A stretch of DNA of 64,000 bases from Mastigias papua (taxonomy: Eukaryota; Cnidaria; Scyphozoa; Rhizostomeae; Mastigiidae). This document shows, piece by piece, positions 48,201-56,689 of this stretch. Position numbers and translations under genes: made by a program. The DNA lies in contig OZ025286.1 in the NCBI GenBank assembly GCA_964019165.1, positions 10,100,688 through 10,164,687 of the forward strand, given 5' to 3'. The notes below the pieces were generated by a model that worked only from the letters and a program-made list of their open reading frames with translations, did not search any database and was not told where the DNA came from. Position 1 is the stretch's first letter. Every line of letters starts with the position of its first letter.

Positions 48201-48305
48201 AAGGATTGGCTCAAGTGTTATAGTACAGACTCTGCACCATTTGGATCAATTGGCAGTTTATTTGCACTCGACGACCCCGAAGACGATCCTCAGAAAGCCC
48301 CATAA
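33000..48305 (+). CDS. secreted matrix metalloproteinase (MMP) with hemopexin domain, nine exons
   Basis: Spliced exons 33000-33227, 35873-35993, 41042-41190, 41807-42047, 43041-43262, 44981-45500, 47429-47626, 47842-47982 and 48164-48305 total 1,962 bp, i.e. 653 residues plus stop; all introns are GT-AG and every phase matches. Domains: signal peptide ~1-30; propeptide with cysteine switch PRCGMKD (Cys132); furin site RQKR (148-151); catalytic domain from Tyr152 with zinc motif HEAGHSLGLEH (276-286) and Met-turn Met294; hinge ~321-424 with TTQPTTKP repeats; four-bladed hemopexin domain Cys425 to Cys625; acidic tail. It should be exported, activated by furin in the secretory path, and cleave extracellular matrix. 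Intron 2 is 5 kb. Orthologue among MMP subtypes not assignable. Confidence 0.93.
33681..34221. mobile_element. MITE 'ctctccagtccggaatag', copy 1 (MMP intron 1)
   Basis: The inverted ends 'ctctccaatccggaatag' and 'ctggactagagag' match those of 61419-61949, and the interior matches in the same orientation through C- or G-rich blocks and 'gcgcaacaaacattcac'-like stretches in inverse. TA flanks the right end. Non-coding, about 540 bp. Confidence 0.6.
34371..34777. mobile_element. MITE 'aataagccccc', copy 2 (MMP intron 1)
   Basis: Same family as 30259-30691: left CCGTAAATCCTCGAAATGGC preceded by TA, right 'agttcgaggatttatgg'. Inside is a short tandem series of 'cctcgaataggcc' units (about 34620-34720). 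Confidence 0.65.
34815..35260. mobile_element. Harbinger-type non-autonomous element (MMP intron 1)
   Basis: The left end 'ggtagggccaccctcctagg' and internal 'ggtcaccctaccatgg', with 'gggtcaccctaccttg' near the right end, match the terminal motifs of the Harbinger remnant at 16722-17672. A 61-codon minus-strand frame at 34971-35156 may be a scrap of its protein. Confidence 0.55.
35873..35993 (+). CDS. MMP exon 2: propeptide helices
   Basis: Acceptor 'tttcctgcag', donor 'acag|gtagga', phase 0 in and 1 out. Encodes RYLLNFGYLESKDF and then IESAIKNFQHFAHLPLTG, the peptidoglycan-binding-like propeptide fold of MMPs. Confidence 0.92.
36960..37040 (-). repeat. LINE 3'-terminal scrap (MMP intron 2)
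   Basis: 'catataaagttggctgg', 'agctaattcaagccagc' and then 'acgataatac/acgaataaaa' tail-like repeats match the LINE 3' signature. Confidence 0.4.
37185..37616. mobile_element. TA-flanked MITE (MMP intron 2)
   Basis: The ends CACGCATTTTTTTAATAAGC and its inverse (ending 'ttaaaaaaatgcgtg') are flanked by TA at 37183-37184 and 37617-37618, with subterminal 'aaattgcttagc' repeats in both orientations. 432 bp, non-coding, mariner-type by target site. Confidence 0.7.
38000..38770 (+). mobile_element. LINE 3' fragment with GATGAC-rich tail (MMP intron 2)
   Basis: 38021-38272 encodes AFIQSQFNHCPIVWMFHDRR and then LKIHQRNLQFLVVEIFQTKN, and the next frame NSYYNLRNPSHLQLPNVSTT, the C-terminal part of a CR1/L2-like ORF2. 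The 3' end passes 'gccaaccttgaa' and ends in a GATGAT/GACAATGAC repeat (38648-38760). Confidence 0.75.
41042..41190 (+). CDS. MMP exon 3: cysteine switch and furin site
   Basis: Acceptor 'tttgaag', donor 'cact|gtaagt', phase 1 in and 0 out. RLDDATVNQMEKPRCGMKD carries the zinc-masking Cys132; GRQKR|YTLQGEKWDF places the furin cut at the start of the catalytic domain. The acceptor's pyrimidine tract is weak (AT-rich), but phase and protein continuity demand it. Confidence 0.92.
41545..41750. repeat. degenerate ~15-bp tandem repeat in MMP intron 3
   Basis: Repeated variants of 'gtcagagtagcctcc' / 'gt.accagagtggcctcc' give an open frame full of Val-Ser-Ile that runs into exon 4. The frame is intronic: the true exon begins at 41807 after a 'ttgcag' acceptor. 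Confidence 0.5.
41807..42047 (+). CDS. MMP exon 4: catalytic domain, structural metal sites
   Basis: Acceptor 'tcatttgcag', donor 'tttg|gtatgg', phase 0 in and 1 out. Encodes RTLTWYLVN, GKWQAAANINFKEV, and ADILVSFAPGQHGDPYPFDG with GGTLAHAYYP, holding ligands for the structural zinc and calcium. Confidence 0.93.
42171..42730. repeat. possible pogo/Tigger-like non-autonomous element (MMP intron 4)
   Basis: Starts 'acagtggaacccagccttac' with 'cggtgacctcgttattacga', a pattern typical of pogo-type termini ('cagt.gaacc...'). The right side near 42660-42725 has 'cgggccaatttcatacggcc' and 'gtgttaccgggttta' in inverse sense. The right terminus is not clean. Confidence 0.35.
42948..43041. repeat. 47-bp tandem duplication of the exon 5 acceptor region
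   Basis: Two adjacent 47-bp copies start at 42948 and 42995 and differ at one base (ttaatc/ttgatc). Each ends in 'cttgtgtag', so two candidate acceptors lie 47 bp apart. Confidence 0.85.
43041..43262 (+). CDS. MMP exon 5: zinc active site
   Basis: Acceptor 'cttgtgtag', donor 'tacg|gtaagt', phase 1 in and out. Holds GGDIHFDADE, the HExxHxxGxxH active site (His276, Glu277, His280, His286) and the Met-turn AVMYPWY. The acceptor region is duplicated in tandem just upstream (42948-43041). Confidence 0.95.
43263..44980. other. MMP intron 5
   Basis: 1.7 kb with no recognised exon or element. Open frames at 44075-44388 on the + strand lack splice or domain support. Confidence 0.5.
44981..45500 (+). 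CDS. MMP exon 6: Thr/Pro repeat hinge and hemopexin blade 1
   Basis: Acceptor 'tttcttatag', donor 'agtag|gtgagt', phase 1 in and 2 out. About nine 24-bp units encode TTQPTTKP (45015-45248), a mucin-like, probably O-glycosylated hinge, then CMEYVDAAVIDFSSGWMYLF begins the hemopexin domain. Confidence 0.93.
45015..45248 (+). repeat. 24-bp coding tandem repeat (hinge)
   Basis: The unit 'ccaaccacgaagcccactac' + 'acag' repeats about nine times with mainly synonymous changes (cag/caa, aag/aaa, ccc/cct). The repeat stays in frame. Long minus-strand frames here are antisense artefacts. Confidence 0.9.
46086..46260 (+). pseudogene. decayed duplicate of MMP exon 7 (pseudo-exon)
   Basis: Preceded by 'tatgtcttag' like the true exon, it reads YDTYQRVNLIKEGPVADFGL, then DAALQWQGSSRTLW, with an in-frame TAA at 46219-46221 where exon 7 reads AGTKTY. 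It lacks the proper donor. If spliced in it would keep phase 2 but end translation. The duplicate sits in intron 6, upstream of the functional exon. Confidence 0.85.
46373..47207 (+). mobile_element. 5'-truncated LINE in MMP intron 6
   Basis: Flanked by an 11-bp direct repeat 'atattcaagct' (46362-46372 and 47208-47218), with a poly(A) end at 47196-47208. It encodes a reverse-transcriptase C-terminal region in 46302-46862. Confidence 0.8.
46420..46862 (+). pseudogene. LINE ORF2 C-terminal fragment with zinc-knuckle-like motif
   Basis: ESNTLGEFKSKLLKKIRP, LTKLGVRFSPLGEHKFRHNF, then CTCNTGIEDNEHFLLHCPLY (a C-x-C...H...C segment) and LCELLLFGNPRFNNIANKLI. The segment matches the C terminus of an animal LINE different from the CR1/L2-like ones here (poly(A) rather than microsatellite tail). 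The frame opens at 46302, but codons before the insertion point at 46373 are host intron. Confidence 0.75.
47429..47626 (+). CDS. MMP exon 7: hemopexin blades 2-3
   Basis: Acceptor 'atgtcttag', donor 'gatag|gtatgt', phase 2 in and out. YYVYQRFSLIKEGPVADFGL and DAALQWQGSSRTPW, TKTYLFTGTKYYRYDE. A decayed copy lies at 46086-46260. Confidence 0.93.
47842..47982 (+). CDS. MMP exon 8: hemopexin blades 3-4
   Basis: Acceptor 'aattttag', donor 'gacga|gtaagt', phase 2 in and out. YYPRVVSSAWRGLPSQVTAA, then ETYFINGKYYYIFDD. Confidence 0.93.
48164..48305 (+). CDS. MMP exon 9: end of hemopexin domain and acidic tail
   Basis: Acceptor 'cgttttcag', phase 2 in. FIKVKPGYPKHIKDWLKC gives the closing Cys625, which would disulphide-bond to Cys425. 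The tail ALDDPEDDPQKAP is acidic, with no GPI or transmembrane segment, so the enzyme is predicted to be soluble. Confidence 0.93.
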
Positions 48306-48306
48306 G

Positions 48307-48312
48307 AATAAA
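48307..48312 (+). terminator. possible polyadenylation signal of the MMP gene
   Basis: AATAAA starts two bases after the stop codon. That would give a very short 3' UTR, so a later AT-rich signal may be the real one. Confidence 0.3.
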
Positions 48313-49889
48313 AATTGATGATTCAATTTGTTGATATTTGCAATGGCAGATGGGATTGTTTCTATGCAAAATAGCATATTCAGTATGGTTCCGGCCTTGT
48401 ATTGTGATGTTGATTGGACAAGACAAAATGAATAGAATTTCTAAAATAGAAATATATTCTTTCTAACCTAGCAATTGCTGAATAGTAACGTTAATAGATG
48501 TTGTGCAGTGAGTTTTGCAGCACATTTATAAATTCGAATAGTCATGTTACAAAGATTAATTTTTGAAGACAACAGTGTTCCAGAATGTTATATTTGATCC
48601 ATAATTGTACCAAATTTTCATCTTAGATTTTGGTATTTATATTGAATTATATTGTTTTAATATTATAAGATAAATCTAGAATTTTGCTTTCTGTTTGAAG
48701 TTTTGTCTTGATATAGGTTGTCATCGCTGAGCTTGGCACAATTATTCTTCGTATTTTTCAATATCGACCACAATGGCAAATCCATTGGGAACACATTATT
48801 ACGAAGAACCATCTCTATATCAGTAATGTTTGAATTGAGTCCACAAATTGTTTGCCTTGCAATATAAACTTCACTCCTATATTCATTGTGCATTTTGAAG
48901 TAGTCTACAAGTTGTTTAGCAGGCTGTGAAAAAAATTGCTTCGGGTCTCAAGTCTTTCCTCTGTCAATTGCCCTGTAAAAATTAACAGAATTTAACCAGT
49001 TATAGAAGATATACGTGGTTCCTCAGATTTCTGATGATTTGAGAAAATTTTCATATTAGTGCGTGGTCGAAATATTCATTCCTCATTCAATGGCCAGGTG
49101 TTCCAGGGTTTTTTGTGAACTGCAGAAAATCTCACTGCACAAAAGTCAAGTCTTCAAATTCTCCAGAAAGCTTTGTAGCATAAGCCAATTAATTTCTTTT
49201 ATAGATCGTTTATCATGTATCCTTTCAGAATACATAACAGACTAGGCCAGCGCATCCACTGCATCAAAAACATTCAGTGGCGGCGTTCTCAGCTTCGTTT
49301 GGAAAAGTAGTTGTTTTGTCGAAAAGCATCATGGTATACTATGAGAACGCTGGGTCGATGGCAAGCCTTTTTGTTTACAGATCAAGTTTCCAGTTTAAAG
49401 TTGCAAAAAAGGCTGCGCTTTGAAATAAAAGTAGAAGCATTTTCTATAAAAAGAAAAGTTATTTTTTTCAAAATGAAAAGCTTGGTTTTGAAATTAAAAC
49501 CACAGTTATGTTTTTCAGAATGAAAAACAAAGCTGCATTTTTGAAAGTAACTTATATTTTTAACAAAAACAAGTTATCTTTTTCGATGAGGACAATGGGC
49601 CTCTATATACGTGAACTAGCAACAGTTTCTAAACTTTTAAATATGATGCTTACATTATATTACTTATTACTTATTGCTTATTATTGCTGTACTTTTACAA
49701 AGATTGCCGTCTTTAACCGTCATTTCAAAGCGCAACTTTTTTTGCAACTGTAGATCCGGGGGCATTTGATCCCTGCCCTGTTACTCAATAGGATAAAATT
49801 GCCTATTTTCCTGCAAAATTGGGAAAGCTTTTGATTTGTTATCGCAAATTAGATCGGTATATAATACTAATTGAATTTGAAGATAACGA
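48313..49889. other. no recognisable gene
   Basis: AT-rich flank downstream of the MMP gene. A purine-rich block with repeated 'ttgaaa.taaaa' words lies at about 49400-49600. No supported ORF. Confidence 0.45.
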
Positions 49890-52495
49890 AATAGTGACAC
49901 ATCCTGGAAACTCAAACCGGTTTGAAAGTTCGCCCCGTTCTTAGCTGAACTCGGTGTCTGGTCAAAGCCCTTACAGTGTTTAAATGGAAAAAGGATTTTG
50001 ATCTTAGACCGGGGTGAAACTCAACACACCTTTTCAAATCGGTTTGAAATGTCGCCCCGGTTTGTGCGAGAAGTAATTGTCACTAGTTCATAGTTCTCGT
50101 TGGCCTATTGTTGTAGTGTTGCATAGAAATAGTAGAGCTAGAATGCGCATTCGATCACGTGATGCGTAGCCACACGGGAGATTCAAAATGGTAGCACCAC
50201 GTTGGCAAAAGACGAGAGGCGTAACTGTGAGCTCTAGGTAAACAACACACGTTAAACGGCGTTTGACGCGTAGTTTTACAACATGGCACTTCCTTGCAAT
50301 GCGTATGGCTGTCAAAATAGATGCAGACTCAAAAAAACGAAATTTCTGTACAAAAGAATCTATTTTTTAATATGTAAGAGTATCAGGCACGATGTTTGGC
50401 TTATGATATGTAGGCCCTGTTACTTGTCTACACAAAGTTAATTCAGGTAAGGATCTTATTGAACTTTTTTGCAAACACTGTAGGCATATGTCACATGAAT
50501 GGCGCATGAAAATTAGCTGATTTTACTATATACATGCATTTGTAGAGAGGAACAGCAAGCTCTGGCAACTGAGTGCAAACACGACAAACAATTTCCCAGA
50601 GATCACTATAAATACCACAAGATCTCATTTGCTTAGAGATCATAGAGGAAAGCTTCCAGCAATAATTCAAAGGAATAAAACTAATTTTGTCGCTTTTAGT
50701 AAAATAAGACACATATTGAACAGGCAGCTGGATGTAAACTGACACAAAAGGCATTTGTGCATACAATAGGTCTTCACTTTCACAGTCCCAGAGCTTATCT
50801 ACTGTATTTTAAGAGAAGGGTTCCATCATTCCTAACTGACACTATCAGGTCTTGATATCTGAATAATAAATATGATCCAATCTTTCTTGAATATAAATTT
50901 GATATAGTTAGCAATAAGGTGGAGGGTAGGGTATGACAGAGTAAGAGAGAGCAGGTAAGGGTCATTATGTTTCCAAGGGAAATGAACATTAAAACAGGTT
51001 CATTAGGAAAGAAAGCATAAAAAGTGCTCTGCATATTACTTGTGGGACTGTGAATGCAGAAAAGCTACATAATGCGGCTGTACATTTTTTTGTCCTTATA
51101 AAACCTGCACTTAAGAAGCCATGTCTTCTACCAACAGTATATTTTTTAATTAATCAATCTCTGGGTGAGGGCATAATACATTAGCTACATCTTGAAAGTA
51201 TCAACTTGTATCAGACAAAGGGAAAAAATTTTAGGATAATCTCTGTTAATGATGCTCATTATATTGAGGAACAGCACAAACACTGGCTTGTAGTATGAAA
51301 ATTTTGATGGGTTTTTTAATCATATCTTAGAGCAATCAAAATACTGCCCAAACAGGGATGTACTGGCACATATTGGTACATTTTGTCATTCCTAATATAA
51401 AGCTCCTTTGCACAAACATCAAGTTAGTCTATTTCTTCTGTCATTGACTTTTTATGGAAGCTAGAAATATAGAATTTCGAAAATAGCAAGGCTTCTTGTG
51501 ATATTGCATGCTTTGCAACTATCTTCTGAGTATAGCTTTTCAGAATCACCTATATTTCTTACAAATGTAACACATTTCTGGACAATGGCAAGCAAAGTGG
51601 GCTGGAAAATAGTCCTAGAGAAGTGAAGCTGAAGTATGGATCAGGGTTGTCTCTATCATATAGAGCTGATTCTCAATCAGCTGTTCAGCTGCTCAGTTTC
51701 TCTGATCAGGGCACACAACTGAGATGAATACAACTTAGATGACCGAAGAATACCACACAACTGTCAGATAATTATAAAGTATTTCCAGGTCTAAAGTTCA
51801 GTACAGTATCAAAGGATGCATTACTAAAATATAACTTGATTCTTTATTTTATCCGCATTATCACTCCTCCCCTGGCCTACCTTACGCGGCTTACTCTATC
51901 AAATGTTGATGTTTTGACGTACGTTTCTTAACTTGTTCAACTAGCTATGAAAGATACCAACTTGAGCTACGCTGTGGATACTTTATTTTTAGTTAATCTT
52001 GCACTTTTTGGCTGTAGCAAACCATTAAGTTCCGTTGCAGGGTAGACACGGTAAGGCCCGGCTTGACTATTCAGTAAGAGAATGTAATGTGATGACAAAA
52101 GTTAATTTTCAAATGTTTAAATCACTTACCAATAATGCTACTACTTTACAAAACTGAAAATTGCATTGTAAAGTCTACCTAGATTCAATAGTAACTCAAA
52201 TAAAGTGAAAACCCAATTTGGCACCGTACTGCGTAACAATCTTTTTGCCAACGTGGTGCTACCATCTTTGTTCCCCGTAGTGGCTCCATCCCATTGAACA
52301 GACAACAATAGAGTCCGCATTCTAGCTCTACTATTTCTATGTAGTATTGTGAACAGCAACAACACATGTCTCAGACCAGGGCAAAACTCTTATATAAACG
52401 CAAATGGAAATAAGCTGCCCAGGAAATGTTCACACCAATTTTACATTTCAAACCGGTTTGACTTTCTCATGTAAACGGGCCCTAAATCTAAACCT
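49890..52495. repeat. P-element/THAP-like repeat, longest copy
   Basis: The ends carry 'aaaccggtttgaaa' in inverse arrangement (left 49914-50055, right about 52445-52465). Near each end is the block 'gtagagctagaatgcg'/'cgcattctagctctacta' with 'caccacgttggcaaaa' in opposite orientations (50130-50215 and 52230-52345), so subterminal regions are inverted. An ATG at 50284 opens MALPCNAYGCQNRCR, resembling the start of a THAP zinc finger. The interior aligns with 11340-13690. No long ORF, so it is non-autonomous or decayed. Confidence 0.5.
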
Positions 52496-52971
52496 GGTAC
52501 TTAGAGCTGTATCCAATTCAAAATTATAGTGTTTCTCGTCGTTTGGGTTAGATCACTGCTCGCGAAAATTCTTTGTAACAACGGATTGAAATAGCAACAA
52601 CAACCTCTCGCGGCCCCTGAAACCATTCAAATTTCTGTAGGTTAATGCGGCGCCCAACTTGGGAGCCACCATTCTACACGTAAACTTAATTGATAAGACG
52701 TTTTTCTATGAGCTTTTCATAATTTGCCTAAAAGCACAAAGCCGACATGTACAGTACCAATGTCTAGAAGCGTATGAAAGGTTGGAAAGTCTCATTGTGG
52801 CTAATGGATTATCCGATTTTTGTATGGTTTGTCTATGAATGCAATAAATATTCACTATGCTTTAGTTGAAATGTTCACAGCGTCGTTGTTACTTCGAGGC
52901 TTGGATAGCAGTGCTCACTGACTTCGATGTTATGTTATGCAATTAACTTTATGCTAATAAAGTACGCCCTA

Positions 52972-53052
52972 ATATACAGCAGATTTGAGACCGTACAAAT
53001 GATTCACGTTATCTTGATCAAGTGCACGCACGGTCTCAAATCTGCTGTATAT
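52972..53052. repeat. perfect 23-bp inverted repeat hairpin
   Basis: Arms 52972-52994 and 53030-53052 (starting 'atatacagcagatttgagac') are exact reverse complements, separated by 35 bp. Function unknown; possibly a small fold-back element or an RNA hairpin. Confidence 0.85.
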
Positions 53053-53218
53053 TTGAACTTCAACTTATCAGAAAGCTTCACACCTCTTTCCTTTCGGCAA
53101 TTCTAAGGTGCGTAATCGACGTCATGACACAAAGAATAATTCGATTCAGCACGTTATGTATGCTGAACTTGCCAATGGTTAGAAAAGCCCAAGTCTAAAA
53201 TCAGTGTTCTCACTTCTA

Positions 53219-53612
53219 AAGGCCTGTTCACATGCAGAGGGCTTGCTCGTTAGAACGGGCTTGCTCGGTAGAACGGGCTGCCTCGTCTAACTGAGCTGTT
53301 TTACAGCCCCATTCACACGCGAATTCTACAACCGGGCAAGCTCACCTTGAAGGGTTGTCAAATATCACGTGATCACCTTGGACCAATAGCAACATTCCAT
53401 ACTTAGCTGCACATGCGCTGTTCATGCATTTACATTCTGGTCTTGCTAGCTAAGATCTTGGCTAGCTGAGATCTCATCAGTTTCAGGTGAGATCTCGATC
53501 AGGCGGGCTGGCTAGTTTCTCACGTTGACACAAGTAGCTTTTTAGTACAAACCACTATAGAGGTGACATCTCGCTTAACCGAGCCAGCCCGCTCCATGCA
53601 AACATGTATTAA
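53219..53612. repeat. MITE-like element
   Basis: The left end 'ggcctgttcacatgcagagg' followed by 'gggcttgctcg' repeats and the right end 'gagccagcccgctccatgca' + 'aacatg' are roughly inverse. The interior has internal palindromes ('gctagctgagatctcatcag'). Non-coding. Confidence 0.35.
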
Positions 53613-54590
53613 ATTTCCTTAAGCTATGAAATTTCGTGTCTTTTTAAGGAATGCTTTATGGAAAGGTAGAGTCTAACGCATATAATGATTAGGAAATTTC
53701 AAAGAATTTCAAGCACTTACCACCTTCGTCAATGAGAATTGCCTTGCCGAAATAGTTACGTATTCTGAGGACGATCTTCACTTAGGGTTCAAAGTATTGC
53801 ACAGATTGGCTAATAAATCCAGCATAGCGGATAGGATATTGGCATAAATTGATATTTAGCTTAAAATTTGTCCTATCCGATTTTAATTCATTGCTCGTTA
53901 CTAAGATGACAACCTTTCAAAGCAGAAATGAACCAATTTTGAAACAGTAGAATACAAACAAAAGTCGGGTGTTATTAAAAAGCTGCAATTTATCGACATT
54001 TTTGTGGGATAACCATTTCAGTTTGGAAGTTCGTGTCTGAGACTGTTGGGAATCGACCAGTAAAATTTGTCGATGTAACTCAAAGATATACTGCTCTATT
54101 TCTGGAACAAGAGATATGGAGATTTATTATCATGATAAAGATAGCTGACCTTCCCTATTCCTGTTCAGTTTTATTACTAGCTTCTGAAGGAGCTCATTTT
54201 CAAGACTTAACATTTATATAAATGCATTAGCATTTTGTTAGATTCAACGAAATGAAGACCATAGAATACACTTAATTACTAAACCTGAGCTGAAAATACT
54301 GTGTTATTGGCTTCTTCTGTCCTATGTCAAATAATGAGTACTTTACCATCCTTATTCAACCACAAATAACCCTCGTCTGAAAAAGATATATCTTTCCTTT
54401 GATCTATCATTCATTAGACAAGTACTCAAAACCCACTGTAAGTCATTACTACCTTAGGTTCAAGAAACCGACAATTCTTTTATAATTTTTTTAAACGGCA
54501 GTTCATCGGTATAATCTTAAAATCTACAAATACAAACTTCACAACAAGGTAACTTGTACTTGGCTGGCTTAGTGTCCTAACAAAGTAATA
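53613..54590. other. no recognisable gene
   Basis: AT-rich DNA with no supported ORF or repeat. Confidence 0.4.
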
Positions 54591-54676
54591 ATATACTTAA
54601 CATTTGTACGATACAGAGAAGATTAGCATGGCTCCTGCACATGGATGACACACAAATTTGTGAAGCGTTCCAAATG
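54591..54676 (+). pseudogene. U6 snRNA pseudogene, 5' truncated
   Basis: The sequence follows U6 from about nucleotide 20 onward: 'atatact', 'cgatacagagaagattagca', 'tgg.tcctgc.ca.ggatgaca', 'caaatt.gtgaagcgttcca'. Most differences are C-to-T or G-to-A at CpG sites (for example 'cacacaaatttgtg' for 'cacgcaaattcgtg'), as expected from decay by methylated-C deamination. The first 20 nucleotides and the terminal T run are missing, so it is not a working gene. It joins directly to the 5' part of an R4-like LINE. Confidence 0.85.
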
Positions 54677-54684
54677 CTTTCGAA

Positions 54685-56500
54685 TCCTTGGCATGACGCA
54701 AAGCTACACCCGGCTGTAGAGTTTTGACGTGGGATAATGAGGCAATCCTTTGCTGCAACTCACCATCGAGGAAGATGTAGCACCTGTTGACTCTCCCCGA
54801 GACCTTCCAGTACCCGGTTGGCGTCCGTCGGGGGCTAGTCTGACTCATGCGGAGTGAGGACTAGTCTTGGTTGAAAATCTCTCTAGTGATGGTGTCACGA
54901 TAGAAACATTGGTGGTTGTACACCTTAAAATGCAACCTCTTCTGAGTGCAAAATGAGTCAAGAATCTTTTCAGTGTAAGGACGTGAATGGGATTGGAACA
55001 GATAGTGAGAGGTGTTAATGCTGGATACGAATTCAATGGGAAAAAGCTGAAGTTAATCATCTGTTTTCTATGAATGATTTGCAGCTATTTGGTAGGACAA
55101 AAAATCAAATTGATTCATTAGTGAAAACAGTAACTCTGTTCAGTGGGGACATGGGTATGACATTGGGGGTAAATAAGTGTAGTGTAATAGTAAGGAAAAG
55201 AGGAAAATTGGCAGAATTTGATGGAATTCAATTACCAAACGGAGAAGTCATAAAGCAAGTTGAAAGGAATATAAATATCTTGGAGTGCTCGAGTTGGATG
55301 GTGTTATGGAGAGTGATATGAAGGAAAAATTTTGCAAAGGATATGTTATAAGGTTTAGGGTAATATTCAAGTCAGGTCTAAATGACAAGAATAATTGTCC
55401 AGTTGCAAATCTGTGGGCTGTATCTCTTCTTAGATACAGCGGAGGAATAATAAGGTGGGCCAAAGGTGGAATTGAAGAAAATGGATACAAAAACAAGAAA
55501 TATTATGACTATTCATGGAGCATTGCATCCCAAAAGTGATGTAGGTAGGATTTATGTCCCACGTGGAAAAGGTGGCATAGGCTTGATCAGTTGCGAAGGA
55601 TGCACCCGGTTTAGGATGGTATATTGGGAATAGTTGTTCAGAGTATATACTCCAGTTACTAAGTGAATCAAATATTATTGATACAGAAGCATTGGGAGAG
55701 CCAGAGGAATTTAAAAAAGTGGCTATTGATGAGGTAAAGAACCAGTGCAGAGAGAAGAGAATGCATGGAAAATATTTTCGGGAGATCAAGGAGAATATAC
55801 ATGAGAGTAAATCTTGGAGCTGGGTAAAAAATTCAGATCTTACATCAAGTACATCTGCAATGACTTTCTCTGCTCAGGAACAAGCATTAAAACTAATTAT
55901 GCAAAAATCCATATAGATAAACATCTGAATCACCATGTTATAGATTGTGTGGTATCAAAGGGAAAAGCACCTCGCATCTCATAAATGAATGTAGTAAACG
56001 TGCGCAAAAACAATGCAAGAAAAAGCATGACAGTGTTGCACAAAACATTCATTGCGAATTATGTGGTATGTATGGCTTTGAAGAGAAAAGAAGTGGTATG
56101 ACCATATACCACAGAGTGTTTTAGAAAATGAGGAGGCAAAAATTCTCTGGGATTTTACAATTCAATGTGATAGGTATGTTCAGAACCGAAGACCGGATAT
56201 TGTTATTATTGAGAAATCAAAGCAGGAGTGTACGGTGAGAGAGTTGGAAGTAAGGAACAGGAAAAATAGATAGAGAAGTACCAAGATCTCAGACTGGAGA
56301 TAGCAAATTTATGGGGAATATAAAAGGTTCAAATGATTCCAATAGTGATTGGTGCTCTAGGCATGACATTGATAAAACTAGAAACATGGCTTGGGAAAAT
56401 TTAAGTTAGCTTAAGAACAGAGACATTGCAAAGAGTATACTCCTTGGAACTGCTAGGATATTAAGAAGAACTTAATGTAATCCTTAGCTATTAGCATCAT
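54685..56500 (+). mobile_element. R4-like LINE, second copy, degenerate
   Basis: 5' UTR 54685-54955 (54813-54950 matches 9047-9180 in reverse), then a jump to the reverse transcriptase at about 55060, so the N-terminal part and early RT are deleted. 55070-55321 reads MNDLQLFGRTKNQIDSLVKT (the M-D-D box region), then LGVNKCSVIVRKRGKL. Fragments continue through the zinc knuckle region to the nuclease (about 56130-56260, ILWDFTIQCDRYVQNRRPDI in broken frames) and the C terminus ILLGTARILRRT near 56440-56475. Confidence 0.75.
55070..56275 (+). pseudogene. R4-like reverse transcriptase and RLE remnants
   Basis: Pieces in several frames: 55070-55321 (palm), 55285-55539 (thumb, RFRVIFKSGLNDKNNCPVAN), 55692-55916 (CREKRMHGKYFREIKENIHE), and the nuclease with an intact-looking RRPDIVII followed by ECTVRELEV. 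Here the RPDI motif is preserved, unlike in copy 1, but the chain is broken by many frameshifts. Confidence 0.7.
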
Positions 56501-56689
56501 AATGAACCCTCGGACTTGAGGTTACTAGCTGTAATCATTGTAGCAAAATCTAAAAGAAAACTTTCCAGTATTATACCGTGAACATTAGCATTAACAGTAA
56601 TGATTATGACTGGAAAAAGACAATGATATTAATAGTCTATGAGCTCCGAATCACACCGTGGTTTGCTTCTCATACAAAACATGTAATAG

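Noticed and set aside
54591..54676. Functional U6 snRNA gene
   Set aside because: The 5' 20 nucleotides and terminal T run are missing, and CpG-type substitutions are spread through the body.
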